Origin: Tachypleus tridentatus
Taxonomy: Eukaryota; Arthropoda; Merostomata; Xiphosura; Limulidae
Direction: 5' to 3'
NCBI RefSeq assembly: GCF_004210375.1
Contig: NC_134832.1
Span: forward strand, 156,795,592-156,859,591
Length of the DNA stretch: 64,000 nucleotides
In this document: positions 14,478 through 24,556 of the stretch, in pieces
How the letters are laid out: the number at the start of each line of letters is the position of its first letter
Position numbering within the stretch: the first letter of the stretch is position 1
The notes under the pieces: model-generated
Databases searched by the model: none
Told to the model about the DNA's origin: nothing
Seen by the model: the letters and a program-made list of their open reading frames with translations, nothing else
Position numbers and translations under genes: made by a program

Positions 14478-14769
14478 AGTTTCAACTTGGTTAAATTACC
14501 TTATTAACACCAACAAGTACTTACTGGAAACTTTCAGTAAAATTTCCTTAATTTTCACTTCATTATATTTACCACACAATATTTTAATAATTTTATTTAG
14601 TTTCTTTAATAAATTCATTAAATATTAATTTGTGCATCAACATTAATGGCATTGAAATTTATCACAAAGTTCACAAAATCTGAATAATTATGAAGTTATG
14701 ATGCTTATAACAGAAGAGTATGACACATTACTGTTAATAGAGTGTAAACCATATACTGGAAAAGAAAAA
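14478..14769. other. AT-rich DNA, no gene seen
   Basis: Separates LINE copy A from the reverse transcriptase fragment. No feature recognised. Confidence 0.5.
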
Positions 14770-15060
14770 TTATTTTCTTTTATTGAAAATATTCATACTG
14801 ATATCATTATCACTTATTTTAATTTCTAGGTCTAAACAACGTGCTTCTACTGGATAAACTGTGTTAATAAAAATATTTATCTCAGGGTTATTTGTATAAT
14901 AATCATCTGCATACCTGTAAATTAAAGCAAAAATATCCAGGTTTATGCAATTTTCAATAAATTTATTCTCATAACAACAAAAATATAAATTTGTAATACA
15001 AGTAGAATGGTCAGCTCCCATTGAAATTCCTATTACTGGCTTAAATACTTGGTTACTGAA
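14770..15060 (-). pseudogene. reverse transcriptase palm fragment (YADD)
   Basis: The minus strand encodes GISMGADHSTCITNLYF (the GxxMG motif before the active site) and about 30 residues later RYADDYYTNNPEIN, where YADD is the catalytic motif of reverse transcriptases, followed by CLDLEIKIS. The pattern (MGxxxxxxxTNLYF, RYxDD, VYP, LDLxI) fits a reverse transcriptase clade found in many invertebrates. I cannot decide between a Penelope-like element and another non-LTR group. Upstream and downstream parts are missing, so this is a relic of about 85-95 codons. Confidence 0.6.
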
Positions 15061-15099
15061 AAATATAATTATTAAAAATGCAGAAACTTAATATGTACT

Positions 15100-15950
15100 T
15101 TCCATGACAAGGAAACGTCTTGTGACATTTTATAAAAAACAGGATGCCACTTTTCATTACAGCCTAGAAGTGGATGTTAAATGACTTTGTTTTACAAGAA
15201 AGCAAAACATTTTTGCTTTACCATACCTCAATTATTTAAATTTTATGTTTGTAGGCTTTTACTGGCATAGAAATTATATATATGATTACTTGAGATATAT
15301 AGTATAATAAAGTTATACAAAAGATATCTTATTTTTCAATAATTATTTCAAGATATATGTGAGAAATCATTTTTAAACCATTTTTCTATGTGTCTATAAA
15401 TCATGCTTTTTCACTGCAGTACCCATCTAACTCCATGAAACATTTATATCTCTACCAACTGCAGGACTAAGATAAGCTCTTACTGTATAATAAGATAAAA
15501 AATTTACACAAGGTTTTCAATTATTATGAAATTTCCAATAACTTCCTTACAAGAGCTTTTTGTCTCTATTACTACCAACTTGAAACACAGAGCACATGTT
15601 AAACCAGACAGTTCCTCCAGAATTACACTGAAAGTGCATCCAATATACAACAGATAATGAATTATCAGCATAATTAAGTGGTTTTAGTTTTGGTTTGTTT
15701 CAAAAAGACACTGGTCTGTCTGCTATTGAAATGTACAGTAACTTCCCCAAAACTAATACCACTTTCTTATGCTTAAAAGTCATTGTTTATTAATTTACTG
15801 ATATATTAGTAGAATGTGCTTCCATAAAAGTTTATTATTTTATGTCACAAAGTTTAAAAAAAATTAATAACACTTAGCTTGTGATTACTTTTTCCTTATA
15901 CTTTGCAAAATCAAAATGTAATAATAATTTGGCTCAAGAAATATATATAC
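15100..15950. other. AT-rich intronic-type DNA
   Basis: No supported gene, exon or named repeat; several homopolymer-rich stretches. Confidence 0.5.
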
Positions 15951-16135
15951 TCGTTTGGGTTGAGAAAATATTTTACGTGAAGAGCAAACAACGTTTCGAC
16001 CTTCTTCGTCATCGTCAGGTTCACCAAAGAAGGTCAAACATTGTTCGCTCTTCTATGTAAAATATTTTCAACCCAAACGAGTCCCATATACATTTCTACA
16101 AGTGGTTTTTCGACATCACTGAATTTGGCTCAAGA
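15951..16135. mobile_element. PLE terminal-repeat foldback
   Basis: Two copies of the PLE terminal repeat face each other. The left arm reads on the minus strand (15951-16020) and the right arm on the plus strand (16021-16115). Shared blocks are AAGGTC(G)AAAC(G/A)TTGTT, GTAAAATATTTT and CAACCCAAACGAG. The right arm ends with TCTACAAGTGG and a CGACATCACTGA block, the usual outer end of this family here. No internal coding sequence remains. Confidence 0.7.
15984..16024 (-). ncRNA. hammerhead-ribozyme-like motif in PLE terminus
   Basis: Read on the minus strand: GTGAAC, then CTGACGA (matches the hammerhead core CUGANGA), one extra T, a possible 3-bp stem II (GAC...GTC) with a purine-rich loop, then GAAACGT, T, and GTTTGC. 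GTGAAC can pair with GTTTGC as a 6-bp stem I including two G-U pairs. Stem III would be only ACGT, which is self-complementary and so could form between two molecules. Established knowledge: PLEs carry hammerhead motifs, including variants with reduced stem III that act as dimers. The extra T between core and stem II is a departure. Self-cleavage is not shown by sequence alone. Confidence 0.45.
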
Positions 16136-16958
16136 CTCTTTGATGTCACTATCAATGACCACCAGCCAGAAATGTATGCATATATGTTGCAGTTATAGCC
16201 TTCATGTTTACTTTGCATAAACTAAAGCCATTAAAACATGTAGGATTTTAGTAAATTGCAATTTATTCCAAACTGTAAAGATTGCTGTTAATGTGTTCAA
16301 ACATTAATGAACCAAAATTTTCATTGAAAACTTGCTAATGAAGCCAATAATGACCACATGCCAAGAACACTTACTATTGCTGTGCTTAACAATAAATCCT
16401 ATAATTTGTGTAAAAGGACATATACTATATATATTGACATGTAATGAATGATAGACAGAAGTATTCTAACCACTACAATGACTACATAAAGATATTTGGC
16501 TTGGTTTAACCCTTAAACAGTGAAAACATTGTAGGTGGCAGCATCAATTGATGATGGCTGCCATTTAATGGTTAAGAAAACTAGTACTTTAAGTCATTTT
16601 GAATTAACCTTCTTACTGAATGCTGTTTGGACACTAATACAATGAAATCATCACTAAGGTGAAAGAAAAAAACATATATAAAATACTCTTATTCTTAAAA
16701 AAAGTTCAATGTAACACATGATGAACTATCCTACATTTAATAACAATAATAAAAAAATGGAGATTACACATTTTCTAATGTACATTTATCAAGACTAAGA
16801 ACAGACTACTCCTGCCAGCAACACAGCTTAAGTGGAGAATTCATGTATAAATCCCACTTCTTCCCAATAAAGATTCTCAATGTATGTTATGTCAAAGTAT
16901 ATTCCAGCCTAGTATTAAAGACAAACACAAGTATAGTCTTTGCCATTAAAATTGTTAC
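16136..16958. other. intronic DNA downstream of exon 6
   Basis: AT-rich. No further tomosyn exon found on the minus strand here or between here and the gap; the donor of exon 6 is intact, so the gene continues to the left. Confidence 0.5.
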
Positions 16959-17022
16959 CTTATTTGCATCTACAGGATTTTCACTCAGATGAACAACACA
17001 TCCAGGGTGAGTTTTCTGAGAT
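16959..17022 (-). CDS. tomosyn exon 6
   Basis: Preceded by the acceptor TTTTTTAG and ended by AAG|GTAACA. With the AT carried over from exon 5, it encodes 21 full codons including KTHPGCVVHLSENP, the conserved tomosyn segment linking two propeller strands after the NKAI motif. It ends in phase 0. The 64-nt length fits exactly (1 + 63). The next exon of the family, starting with an LxIGxExG-like strand, was not found in the window. Confidence 0.9.
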
Positions 17023-17671
17023 CTAAAAAACAAATAACATAACATCAGGTCATCTGTAGGCAAAAATATTTTAAACTTTCTAAAGCAAAATGTTTTTGTA
17101 TTAAATGTGTGCATCAAAGAAACATAAAATGAGCACAAAATTAAGGTAATTTAATAATTTTTAGCCATCATAGCAGCTCATAGAATGGCTCTCAGTTCTT
17201 TTATTTCCAAATACAAAAACTGTTTAGTTCAATGACCATTTCTGGGTAAATTTAAGAATGAATTACATCTGCAGCAAGTTAACATTCTCTTTTGTTTGAA
17301 TTATTTATGACCTGATATCTTTCTTATCTGAAATTGAAAGAATAAAAATAGTATTTTTTCCAGATCCAAACTGCAGTTAAAATAACCAAGTTAGAAATAG
17401 TAATATAATCAAATTCTAATTCAGCTACAAATTACAAATTTGTGGAAAGTACACAGAAAAAGTAAACTATTTTACAGTTTCCGAAACATTTCTTACTAAC
17501 TAAAGATGTAAAATGAATTATGCACCACAGATATGAACAGAAAAAAACAAATATTTCAAATTCAAGACTTGAACATGAGGTTTACAGTTAAAAATGTAAC
17601 TTTAAACTTTTTTGCCTTCTGACATTTTTGCAAAAAAAACAGTGAAATAACAAACAAGTATCTAGTCATTC
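17023..17671. other. intron 5, AT-rich part
   Basis: No coding or named repeat recognised between the exon 6 acceptor and the PLE dyad. Confidence 0.5.
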
Positions 17672-17752
17672 CTGATGACGAGAAACCCACTTGAAGTAAA
17701 ATATATCTCAGGGTGGCTGGTATTGGTATTAACACTTTCACTAGTAGAGCAG

Positions 17753-17792
17753 AGAACAACTATTCGACCTTCTTAAGTCATCTTCAGGTTAA
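17753..17792 (-). ncRNA. degraded hammerhead-like motif
   Basis: Minus strand: AAC, CTGAAGA, T, GACT...GGTC, then GAATAG where intact copies have GAAACG. The core adenosines after stem II are altered, so this copy should be inactive. It supports the conserved position of the motif in the PLE terminus. Confidence 0.35.
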
Positions 17793-18029
17793 CAAAGAGA
17801 GAGTTTGCAAATGGCCATTGCTGGGCAAAGTGTGTAAACTGATATAGAATTGTAGGGGGCGTTGCAATTGGATGTTAGGTTATTAATCAGTACAGGTATA
17901 AAGGTGTTTCTTCATACTGGTTTAATTTTGGTTTTAGTTGTTGTATAAGTTGGGCTTATTTGATTTTGCATTTGTTTCTATTTGTTTCTCTACTTAGTGT
18001 CTGGGTGTTTTCTGTGGTTATGTTGTGTT

Positions 18030-18248
18030 TATTTGATTTGCAGTGTTCAAAAATGTGTGGTGTTTTTTTGTGTTCTTTGATTCTGGTTTCCATTTTCTGG
18101 CTGTTTCTCCAATATAGAAGTCAGGGCAGTTATTGCATTGCATTTTATAAATAATGTTGGTTTTATGTTTCTCAGTGTAGTTTTGTACCTGGTTTTTGAA
18201 TAAATTTGTTAGCTTTTTCAACCATGTTAACTCTATACACCCCAACAC
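18030..18248 (-). pseudogene. PLE GIY-YIG endonuclease fragment (left half)
   Basis: Encodes IIYKMQCNNCPDFYIGETAR followed by KxxxxxKNTKK. This is the C-terminal endonuclease of PLEs: the YKxxCxxC segment with two cysteines, then YIGET(x)R holding part of the active site. The usual next element (R..EH) is changed to PESKN, and the N-terminal reverse transcriptase is absent. In autonomous PLEs this domain nicks target DNA for priming. Confidence 0.8.
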
Positions 18249-18269
18249 AAATTCACCTGTGAACAGGAA

Positions 18270-18940
18270 AAAAAAAACTAGTCAAATTGCATTTCTCAAT
18301 CTCAAAACCACAAGAACTGATACACAATTCAAAACAGAAATACTGTATAGATATTCCCTGGGTCTCAGCACATGAAACAAAACAAAAAACTCAACATATT
18401 AAGAAACCAAGAAAACACAGCCACAAAACTATGTTCACCCGATAAAATTAACAATGAAATCAACAAAATAAAACAACTCTTCATCAATATCAACAAATTT
18501 CCACCAAAACCCATTGAAAGAATTATACACACACACCCAGATCAACTACAAAAAAAATAAAAGATAAAAAATACCAAGACACGACAAACTACAAAACCTT
18601 ATACTGCTGCATAGCATATGTTCTAGACATAAGTGAAAAAATAACAAACATTTGGAAAAAACTTAACAAAACACAACATTCCAGTAAACACCAAATTTAT
18701 TTTACAATCAGGTACAAAACTAAAGTCCATGCTATGTAAAACTTACACTGACAAACACAATTTATAAAATACACTACCACAATTGCCATGACTTCTTTTT
18801 TGGAGAAAGGAGCAGAAAAATTGACACCATATTCAAAGAACCCAAAAAAATCACCTTCACACATTTTTGAACACTGCAAGTCAAATAACCACAACATAAC
18901 CACAGAAAACACCCAGATATCTACTAAGGAAACAAATACA
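18270..18940 (+). pseudogene. PLE RT C-terminus and GIY-YIG fragment (right half)
   Basis: Plus-strand coding with several frame changes. 18280-18560 reads like the region after the RT palm (TTRTDTQFKTEIYRYS-like, then QKLNILRNQENTATKLCSP, then LFININKFPPK). 18600-18720 holds YVLDISEKITNIWKKLN. 18735-18900 holds the endonuclease (IYKIHYHNCHDFYIGERSRK) after correcting one frameshift. The order RT, linker, CxxC and YIG is as in PLEs. Nothing upstream of the RT C-terminus is present; the left boundary is the junction with the inverted half. Confidence 0.75.
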
Positions 18941-19220
18941 AATAAATGAAAGATCAAAGAAAACCTACTCATAACAATTAAAATTAAACCAATATCATGG
19001 AACACCTTTATACCTATAGTAATTAATAACCTAACATCAAACTGCAACGCCCCCTACAATCCCATACCTGTTTTCACTCTTGTCCCTAAAACAAGTTGCA
19101 AACTCTCTCTTTGTTAACCAGAAGATGACATGAGAAGAATGAAACACTGTTTTCTGATTTATCACTAAAAGTGTTATTACCCATGCCAGCCATCCTGAGA
19201 TATATAAGAATCTAGTCACA

Positions 19221-19843
19221 TTAGTTTTATATCTAAACAGGCAAAGAAAAAAAGGATAGTAAATTTTATTGTGGTAGTACAATGTGTGGAAGGAGTTACA
19301 AAAATATTAAAATTTTATCCTGTAACAAGAACCCTTTAGAGAAATAAAGAATGTAACATAAAACTGACATTCCTTATTTCTGAAGGAGAACACTGGAAAA
19401 CAATAGTTTTACAATAACAATAATTTTGTGTTATTACAATGTTTAAATAAATTTTAAAGGAATGTAACACTGTATATAGCACAAAGGCAGAAAAAAAAAC
19501 CAGGATTATAAAACCTTTATATCTGTATTTCAAGAATATGAGAAAATAGATACATATATAAGAACATTAAATTTTGTAAGTTCTTTCCATACAATTTTAG
19601 CCTAATGGTTAATTTAAGAGACAAACACCCATAAGTTGCTACATAACATTCATGTCTTTACAACATATAAAGATCAATTCTAACCCAGTAATTAAATTAT
19701 TACTTGCCAAACATTACTATCTTTAGAAACTTACTTTTGAAGTGCCTCAAATCCTTAAAAATACTTGAAGTCTAACCAATCTGCCAACAATAATAGCAAG
19801 GTAATGCAATTAAATAATCATCCACAAGTCACTGAAAACTTAC
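19221..19843. other. intron 5, AT-rich part
   Basis: Between the PLE dyad and exon 5. No feature recognised. Confidence 0.5.
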
Positions 19844-19978
19844 ATTTTGATGGCTTTATTCCAATGTATGACATATCCAGAAAGAACAAACGATTCAACA
19901 TTTAAGGTATACACATTTCCTCGTTCTGTACCGATGTACAACCATTTACTTTGAAATGGTAAATGACAGTATGTAATT
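19844..19978 (-). CDS. tomosyn exon 5
   Basis: Acceptor TTTTTGCTAG, donor AAAAT|GTAAGT. With AG from exon 4 it encodes RITYCHLPF then FQSKWLYIGTERGN and SGYVIHWNKAIK. The SKWLYxGTERGN and SGYVI.WNKAI strings are hallmarks that separate tomosyn from the related lethal giant larvae (LLGL) proteins. 135 nt = 1 + 132 + 2, so both split codons close in frame. Its acceptor half has a decayed duplicate just upstream in gene order (20038-20145). Confidence 0.95.
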
Positions 19979-20037
19979 CTAGCAAAAATAAAAACAAAAT
20001 ATTATAAATGGCTTTCTAACATGAAAATAATTTTCTC

Positions 20038-20145
20038 CTTGTTCCGTATCGATACACAATCAATTACTTTCATATGGTAACTGACGGTATGTAATTGTAG
20101 CAACAATAAAAATATTATAAATGGCTTTCTAACATGAAAATAATA
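20038..20145 (-). pseudogene. decayed duplicate of exon 5 acceptor half
   Basis: A tandem copy of 19920-20037 covering about the first 60 nt of exon 5 and about 45-50 nt of upstream intron. The intronic part (ATTATAAATGGCTTTCTAAC) is identical in both copies, while the exon part has many changes. The acceptor AG reads AC here, and an in-frame TGA appears soon after (AGT AAT TGA), so it cannot serve as an exon. Confidence 0.85.
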
Positions 20146-20274
20146 TTTCTCTGAAACAGCTTATTTTATATCAAAATGGCCAAGTATTTGATACAAATTT
20201 TACCAAAGGTTATGTTATGATTAAATTATTTTCACAGAAGAAAAACAACTGAACATTTTTTACACATTGGTAAC

Positions 20275-20375
20275 CTTTCTCTTTGAAACTTGAGTGAGTG
20301 AAGAATTTCTGGTCTTTTCTGTCTCAAGTTCCACAAGTGTAAAGTATCATCAGAACACACACTGATCAAAGCACC
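20275..20375 (-). CDS. tomosyn exon 4
   Basis: Acceptor TTTATTTCCTAG, donor GAAAG|GTTACC (a weak donor after GT). Encodes GALISVCSDD then LHLWNLRQKRPEILHSL and FQRER (last codon split). DDTLHLWNLRQKRP is the second WD-type strand set of tomosyn. 101 nt = 33 codons + 2, matching the phase-2 start of exon 5. Confidence 0.95.
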
Positions 20376-21144
20376 CTAGGAAATAAAGGATTTTTAAAAT
20401 ATTATACTGCTCCTTCTTTCAGCACAAGCCTCACTTGCAACAGTAACAACACATATTTTATATTTTGATTTAAACTAAATCCCCTGACAACTCTGAGTTT
20501 AACCTTACTCTTTACTGTATGTCTTTCAGCACCAATAATTTCAAGCCTAACCCTCAAAGCTCTCTTGATTAGCCAAAAAACTCAGTAACTCATGATACAA
20601 CAGAAGGTTTACCCTAAACAGAAATTTCTGAGAACCAACAAACTCTGATTTCGCTCTCGCATTTATATCATATAAAACTAAAGGAAAATTAAACAAACTA
20701 TGTTTTCCCACTTCATACAGTTCATTTATCATAAGTAAATCACTTAAACATTAAAAGTACTTCCTGTACCAGCAATTTGCAACTGTATATGTAGTTTTGT
20801 TGTTTTCAAAATACAATTTTGATGCTTTTCTTCACAAAGAATATACACATTCATAGAAGTAATAGGTATAATTCTGTACTGCATGTCTCATAATCAGTAA
20901 GTTTCATTGTCACTGAGACATTACAAATGTGTCTGCAAATATTTAAAGTATAATAACAGGAAACATAAAAACAATTATATGTACAACTTCTGTTAAAAGC
21001 AAGTACTCACCAGTACTGAAATAAACTGTTGTGGCAGTGTATAAGTTAAAATTACACAAAATCTAAAACCAACACAACAGATATAAATAATTTTGTCAAT
21101 AGAACATTTGAGAAAAAAGATTTTTTTTCAAAAGTATTATATAC
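20376..21144. other. intron 3
   Basis: AT-rich, 769 bp, no internal feature recognised. A splice-like AG...GTGAGT pair at about 21009-21066 (minus) encloses a short open stretch with no resemblance to tomosyn. Confidence 0.6.
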
Positions 21145-21226
21145 CTCATTGACAAGAAATACAATTTGAATGACTGCCAAGTCAACTAAGTGGTGGACAT
21201 GGCACTCAACTCCTGGTTTTCCAAGT
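21145..21226 (-). CDS. tomosyn exon 3
   Basis: Acceptor CCAATCAG (poor pyrimidine tract), donor GAG|GTATAT. After the split isoleucine from exon 2 it encodes LGKPGVECHVHH and AVIQIVFLVNE, matching the family segment (F/L)GxPGVEC..H......VxQxxFLxNE. 82 nt = 1 + 81, ending in phase 0. HVHHLVDL replaces the family's more usual YCQHDSGA-like stretch. The assignment rests on position, phase and the PGVEC and FLVNE anchors. Confidence 0.9.
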
Positions 21227-21756
21227 CTGATTGGTTAGGATTAAGGATGTGTATAACAATCCAACATCATCTAAATGTAAAACTGAAAATCAAACTTACA
21301 AGATATTTTTCACTTAAAGAGAAAAGTCTGGAAACATTCTGTAGTCTCAGTAGCATTACTGCTGCTATAAAATTTTCACATATAATTTGTAGGATAGTAA
21401 ATACTAAAAAAATCTAGAAATAAATATACAAAATGAATGTAAAAACCTATTTCCATTTTGTAAATAATAATAAAAAAATATCTGATACATACAACATATT
21501 TGGCTACCACAGATGTATATCAAGAAACACTATAGCTTTCTATACATGTATACACGTGCAATAAAGTGTGTATTTTGCAAAATTATATGTCAGAAACTTT
21601 TGTTACAAAACTCTTCACCTAAAACACTATGTAACATACACACAATTCCACAAAAATCAGGAACTTCCACTCCAGAAATCTCTCTTTAAAAACTATCTTC
21701 AATGTATTTAGAAATTATGCTGTTAATTAGCCTTCAAGTATCATTTATAGAAGCAA
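21227..21756. other. intron 2, AT-rich part
   Basis: No gene or named repeat recognised. Confidence 0.5.
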
Positions 21757-22022
21757 TAACTTGAAGATATCACTAATCTATGTGAAAAGAATATTTTGTT
21801 ATACATCAGAGAGTAACTTGGATATGCCAGTGACCCACAACAAAAGGATATTTGTCATATATCAAGGAATAACCTGAACACATCACTGAACAACATCAAA
21901 TGGATTTTTCTCCTATACATCAAGGTATAACTTGGAGATATCACTGGCCCATGTGAAAAGGATATTTCTGCCATATATCAAGATATAACTTGGACATGCC
22001 AGTGACCCATGTATCAACCAGC
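21757..22022. repeat. 57-bp degenerate tandem repeat, ~4.5 copies
   Basis: Copies of a ~57-bp unit containing TAACTTGGA(T/C)AT(G/A)CCAGTGACCCA-like, AAAGGATATTT and CATATATCAAGG segments. Copies have diverged by 10-25% by eye. Intronic. Confidence 0.8.
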
Positions 22023-23360
22023 CCACAGTAGGAGGAGAGCTCTCCACCATTCACCTCACACCCAGGAAACAGAAGGGAAGAAATACTTCCATTTTTAGAA
22101 TCCAAGCCATCATGACCAACACATGTACCCTATGGGAACTGGCTTATGAATGACAGTAGGAAGGTAAACATGCAACATAAACAATTAACTCCAGTCCATA
22201 ATCATATGGCACTGGGAATGTATCATCCAGTCAGCAGTAAGAGGAGAGTCACAGTCCAGATATGAGGATTTATTCTGACTGGTCTAGACCCAGTCATCTA
22301 TAAACCAGCATCCAAGTGTTGGTAGAAAGAATGGTTCTTAATGAAAGAGGTGAACTTCATATAGAAATGTGGAAGGAAAAAAACAATCCACCCTACATAA
22401 TATCTGAAATCCTACAACAGATCTGCTGTAAGACAATAGTTACACCACATACACAGGCAGAACACCTTTGTCCTACTCTCCATTAAACATAACTGGGCAC
22501 AATATGGTCCACAGCAGCTGGAAGAAGCTGATAAATGGCATCGACTCCCATATTTCAATAAAAAAAAGGGGGGGCAGAGAATGCACTGGAAAGATTAGAG
22601 GAACACAGAGGAAGAGCAAAACCCTGTTTGGAAAAACAGACCATTCCCAATATACATAATCAAGAAAATGGCAGTGTTCCTTTCTGCTTTACTTGTGTTA
22701 GTCCAGAAGTGTATGGTCTGGGCCAAAAATATTTATGAAACAAAACTCCACAAGAATGAACCTAAGAGCAATCTTGTAGAACAACCCATCTCAGTTGCAA
22801 ACAGTAATGATGTTAGTCTTCATACAGTACAGATTTAAGATACCACTTGTCAGAGTTAGATCCTCCCAAACCAATTTGAGAAAACTCCTGAAAGAGGAAA
22901 ATATGAACAAAAGAAGATACCTAACCATTCATAAATGAACATGAGTGCCAGGAGGTAGATGATCTTCAATCAAAAAAGAAACTACCAGATAATAGAGATT
23001 GTGATACTACTGTATGAAAAGTGGTACACATGCTCGCTTGTATGATTTTCCCCCACAGGAAAATGAAGACAACAATCAAAGACGTTGTGAGGAGACACAG
23101 AAAACTGACAGGAGTCAGCAGACAAAACAAAATGACCGACAAATAATTTTTTTTCTGAATAAACCAAGCAAGATGACAGGAGAAAAGTCACAGGAAACAA
23201 AATAATAATTGTGTATAAACAGTCTGAAACCGAAGAAAGCCTGCAATCACAAAAAAAAATAAGAATCCTGACCAGAGACAAGAGTCAGTATAAGTACAGA
23301 AATATAACTGGGAAACCAATGAACAGTAAAGAGGAGTAAAAGCAACAGTATCTGCATGTG
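22023..23360. repeat. A/G-rich unclassified repeat-like DNA
   Basis: Non-coding, purine-rich DNA similar in texture to 33600-36550 and 48090-50960 (for example AGGAGAGTCACAG, GGGAATGTATCATCC). Short ORFs on either strand are not conserved with any family I know. Intronic. Confidence 0.35.
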
Positions 23361-24556
23361 CAGTAAACCTTATGGGAATGAAGGTACACAGGAGACAGTA
23401 AACATTACAGGAATGAAGGTACACAGAAGACAGTAAACATTACAGGAATGAAGGTACACAGGAGACAGTAAACATCACAGGATGAAGGTATGGCCACAGG
23501 AGACAGTAAACATTACAGGGATGAAGGCACACAGGAGACAGTAAACATTACAGGGATGAAGGTACACAGGAGACAGTAAACATCACAGGGATGAAGGTAC
23601 ACAGGAGACAGTAAACATCACAGGGATGAAGGTACACAGGAGACAGTAAACATCACAGGGATGAAGGTACAGGGGAGACAGTAAACATCACAGGGATGAA
23701 GGTACACAGGAGACAGTAAACATCACAGGGATGAAGGTACACAGGAGACAGTAAACATCACAGGGATGAAGGTACACAGGAGACAGTAAACATCACAGGG
23801 ATGAAGGCACACAGGAGACAGTAAACATCACAGGACAGCAGGTGACAGAGACAGTAAACATCACAGGGATGAAGGTACAGGAGACAGTAAACATCACAGG
23901 AATGAAGGTACAGGAGACAGTAAACATTACAGGAATGAAGAATTTTGCAGTAAACATTACAGGAATGAAGGTACACAGGAGACAGTAAACATTACAGGAA
24001 TGAAGGGTACAGGTAAACATTACAGAATGAAGAAGGTACACAGGAGACAGTAAACATTATAGGAAGGTACACAAAAACAGTAAACATTATAGGAATGAAG
24101 GCACAAAAAACAGTAAACATTATAGGAATGAAGGTACACAAAAACAGTAAACATTATAGGAATGAAGGTACACAAAAAACAGTAAACATTATAGGAATGA
24201 AGGCACAAAGGAAACAGTAAACATTATGGGAATGAAGGTACACAGGAGACAGTAAACATTATAGGAATGAAGGTACACAGGAGACAGTAAACATTATGGG
24301 AATGAAGGTACACAGGAGACAGAAAACATTATGGGAATGAAGGTACACAGGAGACAGAAAACATTATGGGAATGAAGGCACACAGAGACAGGTTATGGGA
24401 ATGAAGGTACACAGGAGACAGTAAACATTATGGGAATGAAGGTACACAGGAGACAGTAAACATTATAGGAATGAAGGTACACAGGAGACAGTAAACATTA
24501 TGGGAATGAAGGTACACAGGAGACAGTAAACATTATAGGAATGAAGGTACACAGGA
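23361..24556. repeat. 35-bp minisatellite, ~33 copies
   Basis: Tandem 35-bp unit GGGATGAAGGTACACAGGAG then ACAGTAAACATCACA. Subtypes are spatially clustered: GGAATG...ATTACA on the left, GGGATG...ATCACA in the middle (23600-23850), GGAATG...ATTATA on the right, with deletions near 24005-24100. Open minus-strand frames (repeats of CNVYC or SYNVYC) are a by-product. It lies in tomosyn intron 2. Same period as the left-end satellite but unrelated sequence. Confidence 0.97.

Larger units (their letters stand above)
17672..19220. mobile_element. Penelope-like element inverted dyad
   Basis: Two PLE 3' parts are joined with their outer ends pointing away from each other. The left part lies on the minus strand (17672 to about 18250) and the right part on the plus strand (about 18250-19220). 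Both outer ends carry the family terminal repeat (GTTAACC(T/A)GAAGATGA, AAAGTGTTA(A/T)T(A/T)CC, then a GAGATAT block). Each half holds a GIY-YIG endonuclease remnant. The dyad sits in tomosyn intron 5. Inverted and tandem copies with shared terminal repeats are typical of PLEs. All frames are broken. Confidence 0.8.

Noticed and set aside
17672-17690. CTGATGACGAGAAAC as a hammerhead core
   Set aside because: Only three bases separate CTGATGA from GAAA, leaving no stem II, and other copies have GTGATGA or ATGATGA, so the essential C is not conserved.
21009-21066. additional tomosyn micro-exon between exons 3 and 4
   Set aside because: It has splice-like ends, but exons 3 and 4 already join in phase and the encoded residues do not match the family.
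23188-24208. Cys-rich repetitive ORFs (CNVYC/SYNVYC) on the minus strand
   Set aside because: They come from the 35-bp minisatellite. Frame changes each copy and indels break it, so there is no sign of coding selection.
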